Shown: one piece after another, positions 1 through 8,921 of the stretch
Layout of the letters: each line of letters opens with the position of its first letter
Position numbering within the stretch: position 1 is the stretch's first letter
Source of the DNA: Enterovibrio nigricans DSM 22720
GTDB taxonomy: Bacteria > Pseudomonadota > Gammaproteobacteria > Enterobacterales > Vibrionaceae
DNA: 38,547 nt
Direction of reading: 5' to 3'
Assembly: GCF_900167155.1 (NCBI RefSeq)
Contig: NZ_FUXU01000041.1
Coordinates: forward strand, 1 to 38,547
Translations under genes and position numbers: made by a program
The notes under the pieces: model-generated
The model's input: the letters and a program-made list of their open reading frames with translations, nothing else
Databases searched by the model: none
Told to the model about the DNA's origin: nothing

Positions 1-1664
1 CATGAGACTACGACGATTGATGGGTGTAGCCGATCAGATCGTAGCTTCTAGATTTAGTTCCATCGATTTAAGCAACAAAGCCCTGATTGAGCGCAAAGAT
101 GTCATTGTCGTAGCGTCGGTGTCCTCGGTGTACGGTTTGGGGTCACCAGATGCATACCGAGCACTTCAAATCTCACTTCAACCCGGTGAAAAGCTCGTAA
201 TGCCGGAATTGGAAGAGCGTTTGGCCAAACTGCACTATGAGCCCGCGGGTGACTCGCTTTGGAGAGGGAGTTATCGGATTGGTGCACACAAAGTAGAAAT
301 ATTTCCCGCCGATTCTGAGTTGGCGGCCATCCTTGTACAACTCGACAATTCAAAAACGATTACTCAGTTGCAGATGGTGGACAATGCGACCGGAGAATGG
401 ATAGGGGATCTCGACCATTATCGGGTTTCTCCCAAGACCTTGTATTCGACCTCGCCAAATCAAGTGGAGCGCGCGTGCAAAGCCATTGAAGCGGAGTTAG
501 AGGCAAGAACGGGCGAGCTGAGCCGCAATCACCAAGTGACTGAGGCGGCAAGGCTTTATGAGCGAACAACGCGTGATTTGGAGATGTTACGTCAGCGGGG
601 TTACTGCAGTGGCGTCGAAAACTATGCGTCTTACCTCGTTGATCGCGATGCCTCACTACCGCCAACCACACTTTTGGATTACTTACCAAAAGGGGGCTTG
701 TTGTTCATTGATGAATCCCATGTGATGGTGCCCCAAATTCATGCCATGTATAAAGGCGACCAAAGCCGAAAAGACACCTTGATTGATTACGGCTTTCGTC
801 TTCCTTCCGCCAAATCTAACCGACCGCTGAGCTTTGCTGAGTTTGAAAAATCAAACCCCAAACCATTTTTGTTTCAGCTACACCCAGCGAATATGAGGTG
901 CGTCGGTCAGGCGGCGAAGTGGTTGAACAAGTCATACGTCCAACGGGATGCTCGATCCGGAGATAGAGGTTGTGCCGTTAGCGGACACAACAGCCAATTT
1001 ATTGCGTAATATTCGAGAGCGCATTGCAAGTGACGAACGTGTTCTCATCACAACGATCTCTAAGCAAAGTGCAGAGGCGTTGCACTTACATTTACAGAGC
1101 GAAGGCATTCGCAGCCAATATATCCACAGTGATGTAAAAACCGATGATCGCATTGAGATCATTCGTCAGCTCAGGCGAGGAGAGTTAGATGTACTGGTCG
1201 GCATCAATCTGTTGCGGGAAGGGTTAGACATACCTGAAGCATCCTTGGTTGCCATACTCGATGCCGATCATGCTGGCTTTCTGCGTTCCTCCGAAGCCTT
1301 GATACAAATCATTGGCCGTGCAGCGCGAAATGCGAAAGGGAAAGCCATTCTTTACGCGGACAAAGTGACGCCCGCGATGCAGCGAGCAATGGACGAATCT
1401 AATCGTCGCCGAGAGAAACAAATTGCCTATAATGCGGAGCATCAAGTTAAACCTCAAAGTTCGCGCCGAACCATTGACCCTATTGTGGTTACAGGCGAAG
1501 CTTTAAATGATCCCACCATGTGCGCCACACTGGAGGAACTTTGCCAACGCATTACTGCCTCAGAAAGGGAATTATTGCGAGCGTGTGGTGATGGCGACAA
1601 AGCGGAAGTAGAAGCCTTGCGACAGACGTTGGATGGGCTTTACCGGCAATATATCTTTATGTAG
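1..1664 (+). pseudogene. uvrB-like: UvrB-like excinuclease subunit, 5'-truncated and double-frameshifted
   Basis: UvrB is the DNA-damage-recognition helicase-like subunit of the UvrABC excinuclease. The window enters the gene mid-way: the Walker A region and first ~130 residues of a normal UvrB (about 670 aa) are missing. From about base 80 the reading matches UvrB (KALIERKDVIVVASVSSVYGL, then GYCSGVENY and the DESH Walker B box near base 710). The first frame continues to about 868, a second frame carries [20 protein letters not shown] to about 943, and a third frame (from 948) carries VLVGINLLREGLDIPE, IIGRAARN and a degenerate UVR C-terminal domain to 1664. Each switch equals one missing base, at a T5 run (866-870) and at GG before an ATG (about 946). 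Bases 2-65 do not align with UvrB. Identity to E. coli UvrB looks only about half, so this is probably a second, divergent copy; a housekeeping uvrB elsewhere is inferred. Confidence 0.85.
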
Positions 1665-1727
1665 ATAAAAAAGCGTTAGCATCAGTTTGTTATCTGTCGC
1701 AAAGGGTAAACAGAAGGTTATTAATGC

Positions 1728-2321
1728 CTAATCGAGTTCCAAATTTTTTACGCCGACCAATGCCGAGCAGGCTCTCTTTCCTGCAAAGAAAATGCTTGAA
1801 GTAAAGAAGGCATAGGGCGGCAGTACATCGGATATTTCCTTATTCGCTTTTCCGTGGTCTTCAAGGTCTATATCGCCGTGCGCCAGATATATCACTCCCG
1901 TGGCGTCGCCAATTTGATTACCCCAAACAAAATCAACGAGAGCGGCTTTGTTATCGAATGCAAAGAGGTGGTGGGAATTGTTGAGTAGCGTTCGAACATC
2001 GGCAACATCAATATTGTTGGGTATTTCATTGCTGTCGAGCTTGCCTTTGATGCTTCGTACCACATGCCAAACGGCGTCGATATTATGAGTGGGGCTTTCT
2101 ATGTAGGCAATGACGCAACTGCCAAGATCGGGGGCGTTGATAATCGGTTTTGCCTGTTCAGGTGTCACGCCACATAAAAGCAGTAAATCGATTTTGTTTT
2201 CGGAAATGGTCGATGGAGAAAGCGTATCGAAAGGAATGAATAAGTCGATGCCATCATCGTTGGTAGAAGGAGCAGAAATGCCGACGCGGGCACTGATGTC
2301 TTCCAAAATGGGCTCAAACAT
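1728..2321 (-). CDS. Hypothetical protein, 197 aa, unrecognised
   Basis: No family is recognised. The start is supported by a good ribosome site (TAAGGAA, about 6 bases before ATG). The product is acidic, soluble-looking and without signal peptide or membrane segments. It reads like an alpha/beta fold: hydrophobic strands (IDLLLLCGV, GSCVIAYIE, GVIYLAHGDIDL) alternate with helices, and it ends close to a possible hydrophobic segment (YAFFTSSIFFAG). It lies 135 bp downstream of the broken MFS pump on the same strand, but a terminator-like hairpin separates them, so it is probably its own unit. The 3' end faces the uvrB-like fragment with 63 bp between. Compositionally it looks like its neighbours. 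Confidence 0.7.
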   Translation of the reverse strand: MFEPILEDISARVGISAPSTNDDGIDLFIPFDTLSPSTISENKIDLLLLCGVTPEQAKPIINAPDLGSCVIAYIESPTHNIDAVWHVVRSIKGKLDSNEIPNNIDVADVRTLLNNSHHLFAFDNKAALVDFVWGNQIGDATGVIYLAHGDIDLEDHGKANKEISDVLPPYAFFTSSIFFAGKRACSALVGVKNLELD

Positions 2322-2449
2322 TGCTGTTCCTTACTCTTCATACTCAGAGCCATTATTAGCAGGAAGAGTATCTGAAAGGAAGGACTCGCAAAGCGTTTCA
2401 AACGATTATGTTTCGATGCTCACGTGCAATATAGGGTGTAGAGAATAAA

Positions 2450-2467
2450 AGGCACGTTACAGTGCCT
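2450..2467 (-). terminator. Intrinsic terminator of the MFS gene
   Basis: On the minus strand AGGCAC and GTGCCT form a 6-bp stem around a 6-base loop that contains the MFS stop codon TAA, followed by TTTTATTCT. Confidence 0.6.
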
Positions 2468-3664
2468 CTCTAAAATTCCCTTCTTCATCAAGACGGTTTT
2501 TCTCGGAAAACTCCGCCTTAACTAAACCGGTGCCGATGACACCGACACAGACCAACAATACACCGAGGTGCCAAGCCTTACTCATGCCCAACATCATTAA
2601 TGTCATGCTGAGCAGAGAAGCGGTAACCATTTGCAGTGCACCACCCAATGCAGCGGCGGTGCCAGCCTTTCTGCCAAATGGAAGCAGCAGTTGCGACTGT
2701 GCACAGGGAAATGCTATGCCATTTGCGACGACCATTAAAAATTGGCCAGCAATAATGGCCGCTGGTGTGAGTGGCGCAATGATGAGCCACAGACCTGCCA
2801 CAACTTGCAAGCAAGGTGCAATTTTCAGCATGTTTTCGGAACCTAACAGCGGACGTAGTTTGTTGCAAATTGCACCGCCGAGCAATAGGCCAAAAGCGGG
2901 GATCAATGCCCACATCGCATAGGCATCACTTGTCATGCCTATTTGCACTTGCATCACGAACGGGATAAGTGAAATCGCAACCACCACCATGCTGTAGTTG
3001 AGCCAGCCTAAGCCTGAAAAACTAATGAAATAACTGGAGGTGATCAGCTTCCTATAATCACGAGAACAGTTTTTAAGGGAGGAACATGGCTTTTGGTGTT
3101 GACCGTTTCGGAAAAGCAAACAGAGAGGGTCAGCCATACCAAGCCAATGTAGCTGAGCATCACGACAAAGACGGATAGCCAGCCAAAATGGTGGTTAACA
3201 AAGCCTCCAATCACGGGGGCGACGATCGGACAGAAAGACGCAACAATGCCTAGCCATGTCATTGCTTGAGCGAGGTGTCGGTAAGAATAGCTATCGCGAA
3301 GTGAAGCGCGTGCTAAGACAGCGCAACACCCTGCGCCCAATCCTTGTAAAAAACGTCCCCACAAGAGCAGAGAAAAATGGTCGCCCCCAATTACCGTCAA
3401 GGTTAAGCCGATGATGGACACCGCAATCCCAATAAGGAGTACGGGCTTTCGTCCAATGGCATCCGAAAGTGGTCCATAGAAAAGCTGCGAGGGGCCAAAG
3501 CCCAATAGATAATACGAAATGAGACGTTGTACTTGTTCCGCGTTTAACGAAAAGTGCTGGGCAATTGAAGGCAACGCAGGAAATAACAGCCCCACGCTTA
3601 ACTGACCAATGCTGACTATCAGACAGGCAAGTAAAACGGGACGAAGAGGGAATTGATCTGACAT
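2457..3664 (-). pseudogene. emrD-like: EmrD/Bcr-CflA-type multidrug efflux MFS transporter, frameshifted
   Basis: A 12-helix major facilitator drug:H+ antiporter of the Bcr/CflA/EmrD group. The N-terminal frame (3664 down to 3044) has six hydrophobic segments and the MFS loop 2-3 motif YGPLSDAIGRKP at residues 64-75. The C-terminal frame supplies the second half (SYFISFSGLGWLNYS onward, six more segments) and ends at 2457. The two frames meet near 3060-3064: reading ...PPLKTV then RDYRKLITSS needs one extra base in the TTCTCGTG stretch, so a single -1 shift splits the gene. Together they give about 402 residues, normal for EmrD (about 394). The start has an AAGGAG site 7 bases upstream. If the shift is real the pump is probably dead, since half a transporter would not work; if it is a sequencing error the gene is intact. 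Confidence 0.85.
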
Positions 3665-3831
3665 TAATGGACTCCTTGGTCCACTATTATCACCGCAAAC
3701 CCCCTATTTTCTTTGAGGAATTCCTGTCAGTGATCTCTTTCCAAGTGGGAAAGAATGAAACTGTGCATTCTTGGCCCCTTTTTAGCCATTATGGGCGGGA
3801 TGGGTCTGTTTTCAGCAAAGACGTATTTGGG

Positions 3832-6348
3832 TTAAATGGACGTATCCACCTTCGCTGTTTCCACTTTGATTTTAAAGTAGTGATACTGGTTAGCCGTGTT
3901 TGGATAGCTAAACAATTTACTGTCTGTATTTAATATGGGTAACTCGACATAGAATTTTTTTGCACCTGCGGCATTTTTCCATAGTCTCACTCTTGCTGGC
4001 ATCAGCAGCAGGCTGGTGGGCAACTTAGGTGCGGGTGTTCCGGCGGTTTTTTTCAGTTCGTCAAACAGGTAGTTCACACTGACACTCAGCAGATTCATGT
4101 CGATATCGTCAAACGTGTCACTGAGCGCCGCGATATCGAACGTGAGCGTTTTCACCTGCCCAGCGTCAATGGTAAACCCTTTGAAGTTGTATGGATGGGA
4201 GCCAAAATGAAGCGTTGTCAGTGCATGCTGGCCCGCAAGCCCTAATGCATCAGCACTCAATGTGACATCTTTTCCTGCGCCGGGCAGGTTGTTGTCTTTG
4301 GCAGAGAAAACAACGTTCCAGCCATGAGGTAAATGGTTTTTGATGGGCGTGATCTCATATACCCAAGGGCGAAAGAGCACTTTGCGAATACCGGAAAAGA
4401 GGACTTGCAACTCGCCGGGGCCGCCGGGCTTTGCCTGTAAATCGCCCGCCGCTCGCTCGTGTTCATCATACGGCGTCAAGTGAAGATGGGCGATAGACGG
4501 AGGTCGTACATCGATGAGTGAGCCAAAGGTGTCTGGTCTTGGGTGGCAGTAGTGATTACCGCTTAATCCGCTATAGATATTGGAATCTGGGTTGCTCGGA
4601 GACGGAGATTCATGCTCCAGACGTGCCTTGCAGTAGGTAACACGTCGAGAGTCTGTCGGGGTGCTGGTGATGACGATATCGTTCTGTCTGGAATCGGCAG
4701 TAAACACCACCAAACTGGTCCAGCGCATCGGGTTCCAGTCTGCCCGTCCTGCCAATGAAGATGTGCCAAAAGGGTCGATATTGTGGCTGTCGAAATGGTG
4801 CTCGATGCTGCCTGTCTGCATGGAATTCGAGCTGGCTCCCATGTATAGCGCTCCGCCGCGATTACCGTAACCATCAAAATTACCCAAATCATTGGAGGAG
4901 GCGATATACGTCCATTTGCGGTGAACGACTAATTTACCCTCAGCATTGGGCCATTGGTTATTATCTGCACCGCTGCGGCTGGCCAATGTTGGTGCTGACA
5001 AATAGAGGCCCCATCCCCCGTTGTTCACTGCTGCGCACCCAATGAAGCTGTTGTGCATGTAGTCCTCGTAGCCACCGGGAAAATACCAGCCATCTAACCC
5101 ATTTTCTCGCGCCATGAGATCGATGTGGGTGTTGTATGCGCCGTCTATGCCTACAAAACCATTCCAGGGCATTGCTTCGACAACAATGTTCACAAACTCG
5201 TTATAAGAAGCCCGCGCATTGGTATAGAAGTTCTCCGTAAGGTACGGTGTCATTTGGGACAACAGAGGACAGTGGGTGATCAGATTGTAGAAAGACACAT
5301 CCACGGTCTTCGTGGTTGGGGGTAGGCCAAGCGGCACGATAACGGTGGTGGTTTTATCCGTTGCAGAAATGGGGAGGTTGTAAACACGGGTCTCTTCATT
5401 TTTTTTCGGTTTACCTGTGGTTTGGCGGTCATCAGCGTTAATGCCCACAAGTTTTCCATCCAGTGTTTTACCGCTGTTGGCGTAGCGGGCCACTTCTTTG
5501 CCATTTGCATCAAAGGCCCTTACCCATCGAACCAAAGGAATGTCCACGGTGTCATCAAGAAGGACATCTTTGGGCGTGGAGTAGGTGCCCTTGGCTGGCA
5601 CGATAATTTCAGTTTGGTTTTGGCCATTTTTGAGGTTAAAGCTGGTCAGTGATGTCCAAATCTGAGGTTCGCCAAAGCGCTTTTGTGGCATACGATTGGG
5701 TTGCCCTGCCCAGAATTGCGCCACATTGGGCTTGGCATTGCCAACGGTATCCGGCTCTGGTGGAGTATGGCCAAACACTATGCCATTGCCGCCGTCTCCC
5801 TCGTCTTTTAAGCATCCGCTGATAGCAAAATCAAACACGCGGCTAGAACCACATTGGGTGAGGATCCCGTTATTGTCAGAACCACCAATGGGGCACAGTG
5901 CTGTTGGATGGGTTGTTACCCCTTTGAACGCCGATGGCAAAGATTTTCGTCTCACGTAACAGCCTTGTCCGCGAAAGGTGCCTGCGCCCACTGGGATTAA
6001 AAGGTTACCGACTATGGGAAAATATCCTTTTCCAATCACCGCGTGAAAATCGTAACGCTCTTTCGTCGGAGGCACCAAATCGCCGGCAGCATCGCGTAGT
6101 CGCAGTGCTTGTTCCAACTTTATTTGGTTTCGTTCTGCCATCGCAATGACGGCTGCGCGGTCATTGCGCCATTTAGCTTTTGCTTGTTCGGGGCTCTCGC
6201 CGATGGATTCCAAATCCATCGTTATTTCACCTGTTTCAAAAAGGCTGCGAATCCATCGAACGAGGAGAGCGAGGATCTGTGTGATGATGGTAGTGGCATT
6301 ATTCAGCGTGCGACGAAAAAGGCTGGGTGTTGAGTGGGAGTGAGGCAT
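3832..6348 (-). CDS. Large orphan protein, 838 aa, unrecognised
   Basis: Not recognised. The first 43 residues are basic with one hydrophobic stretch (ITQILALLVRWIRSLF), a possible membrane anchor or uncleaved signal. An alternative start, ATG at 6219 (residue 44), has the better ribosome site (AGGTGA, 7 bases upstream); the 6348 start has none obvious, so the real product may be 795 aa and cytosolic. The body is rich in Gly, Asn, Trp and Tyr, with beta-rich segments such as NNGGWGLYLSAP and GYGNRGGALYMGASSN, conserved-looking Cys pairs in the N-terminal third (GQGCYVRR, ALCPIGG, LTQCGSS, ISGCLKDE), and no repeat array or known catalytic motif. The style suggests a structural or carbohydrate-contacting beta protein, but that is only inference. 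It is monocistronic: 167 bp before the MFS gene and 190 bp after gfa, whose terminator precedes it. Confidence 0.75.
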   Translation of the reverse strand: MPHSHSTPSLFRRTLNNATTIITQILALLVRWIRSLFETGEITMDLESIGESPEQAKAKWRNDRAAVIAMAERNQIKLEQALRLRDAAGDLVPPTKERYDFHAVIGKGYFPIVGNLLIPVGAGTFRGQGCYVRRKSLPSAFKGVTTHPTALCPIGGSDNNGILTQCGSSRVFDFAISGCLKDEGDGGNGIVFGHTPPEPDTVGNAKPNVAQFWAGQPNRMPQKRFGEPQIWTSLTSFNLKNGQNQTEIIVPAKGTYSTPKDVLLDDTVDIPLVRWVRAFDANGKEVARYANSGKTLDGKLVGINADDRQTTGKPKKNEETRVYNLPISATDKTTTVIVPLGLPPTTKTVDVSFYNLITHCPLLSQMTPYLTENFYTNARASYNEFVNIVVEAMPWNGFVGIDGAYNTHIDLMARENGLDGWYFPGGYEDYMHNSFIGCAAVNNGGWGLYLSAPTLASRSGADNNQWPNAEGKLVVHRKWTYIASSNDLGNFDGYGNRGGALYMGASSNSMQTGSIEHHFDSHNIDPFGTSSLAGRADWNPMRWTSLVVFTADSRQNDIVITSTPTDSRRVTYCKARLEHESPSPSNPDSNIYSGLSGNHYCHPRPDTFGSLIDVRPPSIAHLHLTPYDEHERAAGDLQAKPGGPGELQVLFSGIRKVLFRPWVYEITPIKNHLPHGWNVVFSAKDNNLPGAGKDVTLSADALGLAGQHALTTLHFGSHPYNFKGFTIDAGQVKTLTFDIAALSDTFDDIDMNLLSVSVNYLFDELKKTAGTPAPKLPTSLLLMPARVRLWKNAAGAKKFYVELPILNTDSKLFSYPNTANQYHYFKIKVETAKVDTSI

Positions 6349-6480
6349 GAAGGCGTATTCCAGACGGAGAGTGAATACGTGACTGTATGCGAAATTGGCG
6401 TCGTAAATTGTCTACATATCGGTACATGAAGCCTGTTTTTGTTTCGCGGGTGTTCGGGCGGCGTTTTCCGTGTTCTAGGT

Positions 6481-6506
6481 AAAAAAAGGGCTGGAATTGC
6501 CAGCCC
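6481..6506 (-). terminator. Intrinsic terminator of gfa
   Basis: On the minus strand GGGCTGG and CCAGCCC form a perfect 7-bp stem with a 5-base loop followed by seven T. It sits 34 bp past the gfa stop. Confidence 0.85.
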
Positions 6507-6539
6507 AAAAGGAGAACACAAGTGTCAAAAAGTGAGTAA

Positions 6540-7109
6540 TTAGCCTGTGGCGCGGGATTTGGCGACGTGAGTAGCAATCGCGTCCATCAGTGGTGGCGAC
6601 AGGCAGTCGTAAGGCTCAAGGCCGAGCTCTGTTAAGCGGTGACGAATGGCATCCATATTTTCCGGCGGGGTACCTGATTCGATAATGGATGATACAAAGG
6701 CTGCAAATTCAGGGGCGGACCAACCGTCTTGATCTGACAGCTCAGTGTGAATAAAGTCGAGGCCGAAGAAAGGGTGGGTAGTATCTTCAATCCGGCCATA
6801 CATATGCACACCGCAAGATGTACAGGCATGCCGTTGAATCGCCGCACTGGCATCAATCACCGCGAGTTTGTTTTCATTCTGATCAACATTGAGGTTATCT
6901 TTTGAGACAACCGCGACTTGTGAAAAGGCTGCACCGGAAGGCTTCCAACATTTTGAGCAGCCACACACATGATTGTGTGCAGTCTGCGCTGTAACGCTGA
7001 CGACTACAGGGTTGTCGGCACATTGGCAGGTAAGCTTACCACCTGAAAAACCAGGTACATCAGTGTGCTTAACACCACCATCTACTGCAGGATGTATTTT
7101 TACTGTCAT
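6540..7109 (-). CDS. gfa: S-(hydroxymethyl)glutathione synthase (Gfa)
   Basis: Gfa-family zinc protein said to speed condensation of formaldehyde with glutathione, the entry step of glutathione-dependent formaldehyde detoxification. The sequence carries the family's cysteine sets in order: CQC, CGCSKC and CTSC (the Gfa/CENP-V zinc fold), plus the usual HPAVDGG start and a C-terminal [10 protein letters not shown] segment. Length from ATG 7109 is 189 aa, the family norm; that start has AAGGTG 6-7 bases upstream, better than the in-frame ATG at 7151. Gfa normally sits beside the class III alcohol dehydrogenase frmA/adhC; here no such gene is adjacent on either side, so it must act with a dehydrogenase elsewhere. 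Its own terminator follows. Confidence 0.9.
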   Translation of the reverse strand: MTVKIHPAVDGGVKHTDVPGFSGGKLTCQCADNPVVVSVTAQTAHNHVCGCSKCWKPSGAAFSQVAVVSKDNLNVDQNENKLAVIDASAAIQRHACTSCGVHMYGRIEDTTHPFFGLDFIHTELSDQDGWSAPEFAAFVSSIIESGTPPENMDAIRHRLTELGLEPYDCLSPPLMDAIATHVAKSRATG

Positions 7110-7502
7110 AGGAAACACCTTAGCAACGAGATTTCGAATTGGATTCCACATCTTTTCACCTCAATTCTGAAGCGTAGGAGTACCCGCATGGTGAACAATT
7201 TGGGTAGTACATTGAGCCTAGATGTGTTCGTTGACGGCGAATATGCCCCAAACGGAAAAAGTGTCTTGTAGCCGCTTTTGCACAGACAAAGATAAATGTC
7301 CGCAATATAAGTTTATGTTTTACTTGAGCGAATCGGTGGAAGTGAGAAGGGATAAGGTTTAACAATAGTCTTTTGTTATGTCACACACGGGTTTTATAGG
7401 GCAAAAAGTCAGGAGTTTGTGGAAGATTCTGGTCATCTTATTGTAAATAACTCTGACAACGTGTGTACGTATCAAAGGCAATACGTTTAAAAGAGAGGGT
7501 TT
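7110..7502. other. Divergent intergenic region gfa / HAD phosphatase
   Basis: About 390 bp between two divergent genes; it must hold both promoters, but no clear operator, small gene or RNA is visible. The right half is AT-rich and ends in the GAGAGGG ribosome site of the HAD gene. Confidence 0.4.
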
Positions 7503-8120
7503 ATGTCATCAGGAAAAATTAAAAATATCGTCTTCGATATCGGCAATGTCATGGTGCGTTGGTCACCCGCAGAGATCGCGAGGCTGACATTTGGCGAAGG
7601 TAAGCAAAGTCAGGAAAAGGCGGAAACAATTTTCAGGAGTGACACTTGGTTGGCACTCAATCGTGGGGAGTTGACGGAATCTGAAGCCAAAGTAGACATC
7701 ATGGCGCTGTCCGGAATATCTAAAGCCGAAGTTGACGCGCTTTTTTACTACATAAAAGAAACGCAGATCTTATTATTCGGCTCCTTGGCATTGCTGAAAG
7801 ACGCGAAGTCAGCGGGGTACAAGGTTTTTGCATTGACAGACAATGTGCATGAAATTGTCAGCCATCTTCAGACGCGTTTTGATTTCTGGCCACTGTTTAA
7901 TGGTGCGATCGTGTCTGCGGAAGAAGGGTGTTTAAAACCCGGCGCTGATATTTTCAATCGACTAGTGACGAAGTATGACGTTAGCCCCGAAGAGTCTGTG
8001 TTTCTTGATGATGTCCAAGCTAACGTTGATGGGGCCAAATCCGTAGGCTTTGAAGCCATCGTGTTTGTAAATGCCTCTCAGGCGCGAGAGGCATTATCGA
8101 CGTTGGGTGTGGTGCTTTAA
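7503..8120 (+). CDS. HAD-superfamily hydrolase, YihX-like sugar phosphatase
   Basis: Subfamily IA haloacid-dehalogenase phosphatase of the YihX/epoxide-hydrolase-N type; YihX dephosphorylates alpha-glucose-1-phosphate, but the substrate here is unproven. All four HAD motifs are seen: FDIGNV (nucleophile Asp12), LTDN (Thr112), the lysine in EGCLKPG (Lys145) and FLDD (Asp169-Asp170). The residue two after the nucleophile is Gly rather than Asp, as in the YihX subgroup. A helical cap lies at about residues 20-95. At 205 aa the length is standard. ATG is preceded by GAGAGGG. It stands alone; catB starts 98 bp later and could be co-transcribed. Confidence 0.85.
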   Translation: MSSGKIKNIVFDIGNVMVRWSPAEIARLTFGEGKQSQEKAETIFRSDTWLALNRGELTESEAKVDIMALSGISKAEVDALFYYIKETQILLFGSLALLKDAKSAGYKVFALTDNVHEIVSHLQTRFDFWPLFNGAIVSAEEGCLKPGADIFNRLVTKYDVSPEESVFLDDVQANVDGAKSVGFEAIVFVNASQAREALSTLGVVL

Positions 8121-8218
8121 GGCAGTAGTTGTAAGCCATTGGAGAGGAAGAAAGATGTACGCGTGCTATCCAAATGGTAGTCAGATAGAGATAGTACAGC
8201 CTCCAAGAGTATGAAATT

Positions 8219-8848
8219 ATGAATTATTTTGAGTCCCCGTTTGCGGGTAAATCGCTGCAAGAGCAAGTCACGAATCCCAATATCATTGTGGGGCGTCATA
8301 GCTATTATTCGGGGTATTACCATGGGCACAGCTTTGATGACTGTGCGCGCTATTTGATTCCCGATCGCACCGACGTCGATAAGCTCATTATCGGTAACTT
8401 TTGCTCAATTGGTTCTGGCGCGGTGTTTATGATGGCAGGTAATCAAGGCCATCGAATGGATTGGGTGAGTACTTTCCCCTTCTTTTATCAAGACAATGTG
8501 CATTTCGAGGGGGCGGTAGATGCGTTCAAACGAATGGGTGATACCGTCATTGGAAGTGATGTTTGGATAGGCTCAGAAGCCATGATTATGCCCGGCGTAA
8601 AAATCGGACATGGCGCAGTGATCGCCAGCCGAGCGGTGGTGACGAAAAATGTTGCGCCTTATGAAGTCGTTGGCGCCAATCCGGCAAAACACATTAAGTT
8701 CCGTTTCACAGATGCAGAAATCGCCATGTTGTTAGAAATGGCATGGTGGGATTGGACAGATGACACATTGAAAGGATGTATGACATTTCTCTGCTCAGCG
8801 GACATCGAAGGGATGTACCACTACTGGAAAAATAACGTCTCTTTGTAA
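8219..8848 (+). CDS. catB: CatB/Vat-type xenobiotic O-acetyltransferase
   Basis: Hexapeptide-repeat acetyltransferase of the type B chloramphenicol acetyltransferase/virginiamycin acetyltransferase family, which uses acetyl-CoA to acetylate hydroxyl groups of drugs. Near full-length match to the family from the first residue (MNYFESPF) through [27 protein letters not shown] in pieces, the loop [11 protein letters not shown] with the catalytic His78, and the left-handed beta-helix repeats [20 protein letters not shown]. At 209 aa it is the usual length. This is a chromosomal copy with no integron, transposon or plasmid signature close by; such catB-like genes are common intrinsic genes in Vibrionaceae and their drug activity varies. 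Upstream ribosome site is weak (AAGAG, 10 bases). It converges on katG. Confidence 0.92.
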   Translation: MNYFESPFAGKSLQEQVTNPNIIVGRHSYYSGYYHGHSFDDCARYLIPDRTDVDKLIIGNFCSIGSGAVFMMAGNQGHRMDWVSTFPFFYQDNVHFEGAVDAFKRMGDTVIGSDVWIGSEAMIMPGVKIGHGAVIASRAVVTKNVAPYEVVGANPAKHIKFRFTDAEIAMLLEMAWWDWTDDTLKGCMTFLCSADIEGMYHYWKNNVSL

Positions 8849-8851
8849 AAC

Positions 8852-8881
8852 AAAACGCCCTGATAACGTCAGGGCGTTTTT
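8852..8881. terminator. Bidirectional terminator between catB and katG
   Basis: Perfect 12-bp stem (AAAACGCCCTGA / TCAGGGCGTTTT) with loop TAACG; T runs on both strands serve the convergent genes. Confidence 0.9.
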
Positions 8882-8921
8882 CGTGTCAGCCTTAGGCCGT
8901 CAAGTAAAATGAGGTCGCAGG

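Noticed and set aside
1..65. N-terminal UvrB sequence hidden in another frame
   Set aside because: Checked the three plus frames: none gives the expected YYDYYQPEAY or EKD segments.
3667..3933. 88-codon plus-strand frame between the MFS and the 838-aa gene
   Set aside because: Overlaps the 3' end of the 838-aa gene, has no ribosome site and no recognisable sequence.
8219..8848. catB as an acquired resistance cassette
   Set aside because: No attC, insertion sequence or composition change around it; flanks look chromosomal, so intrinsic origin is more likely.
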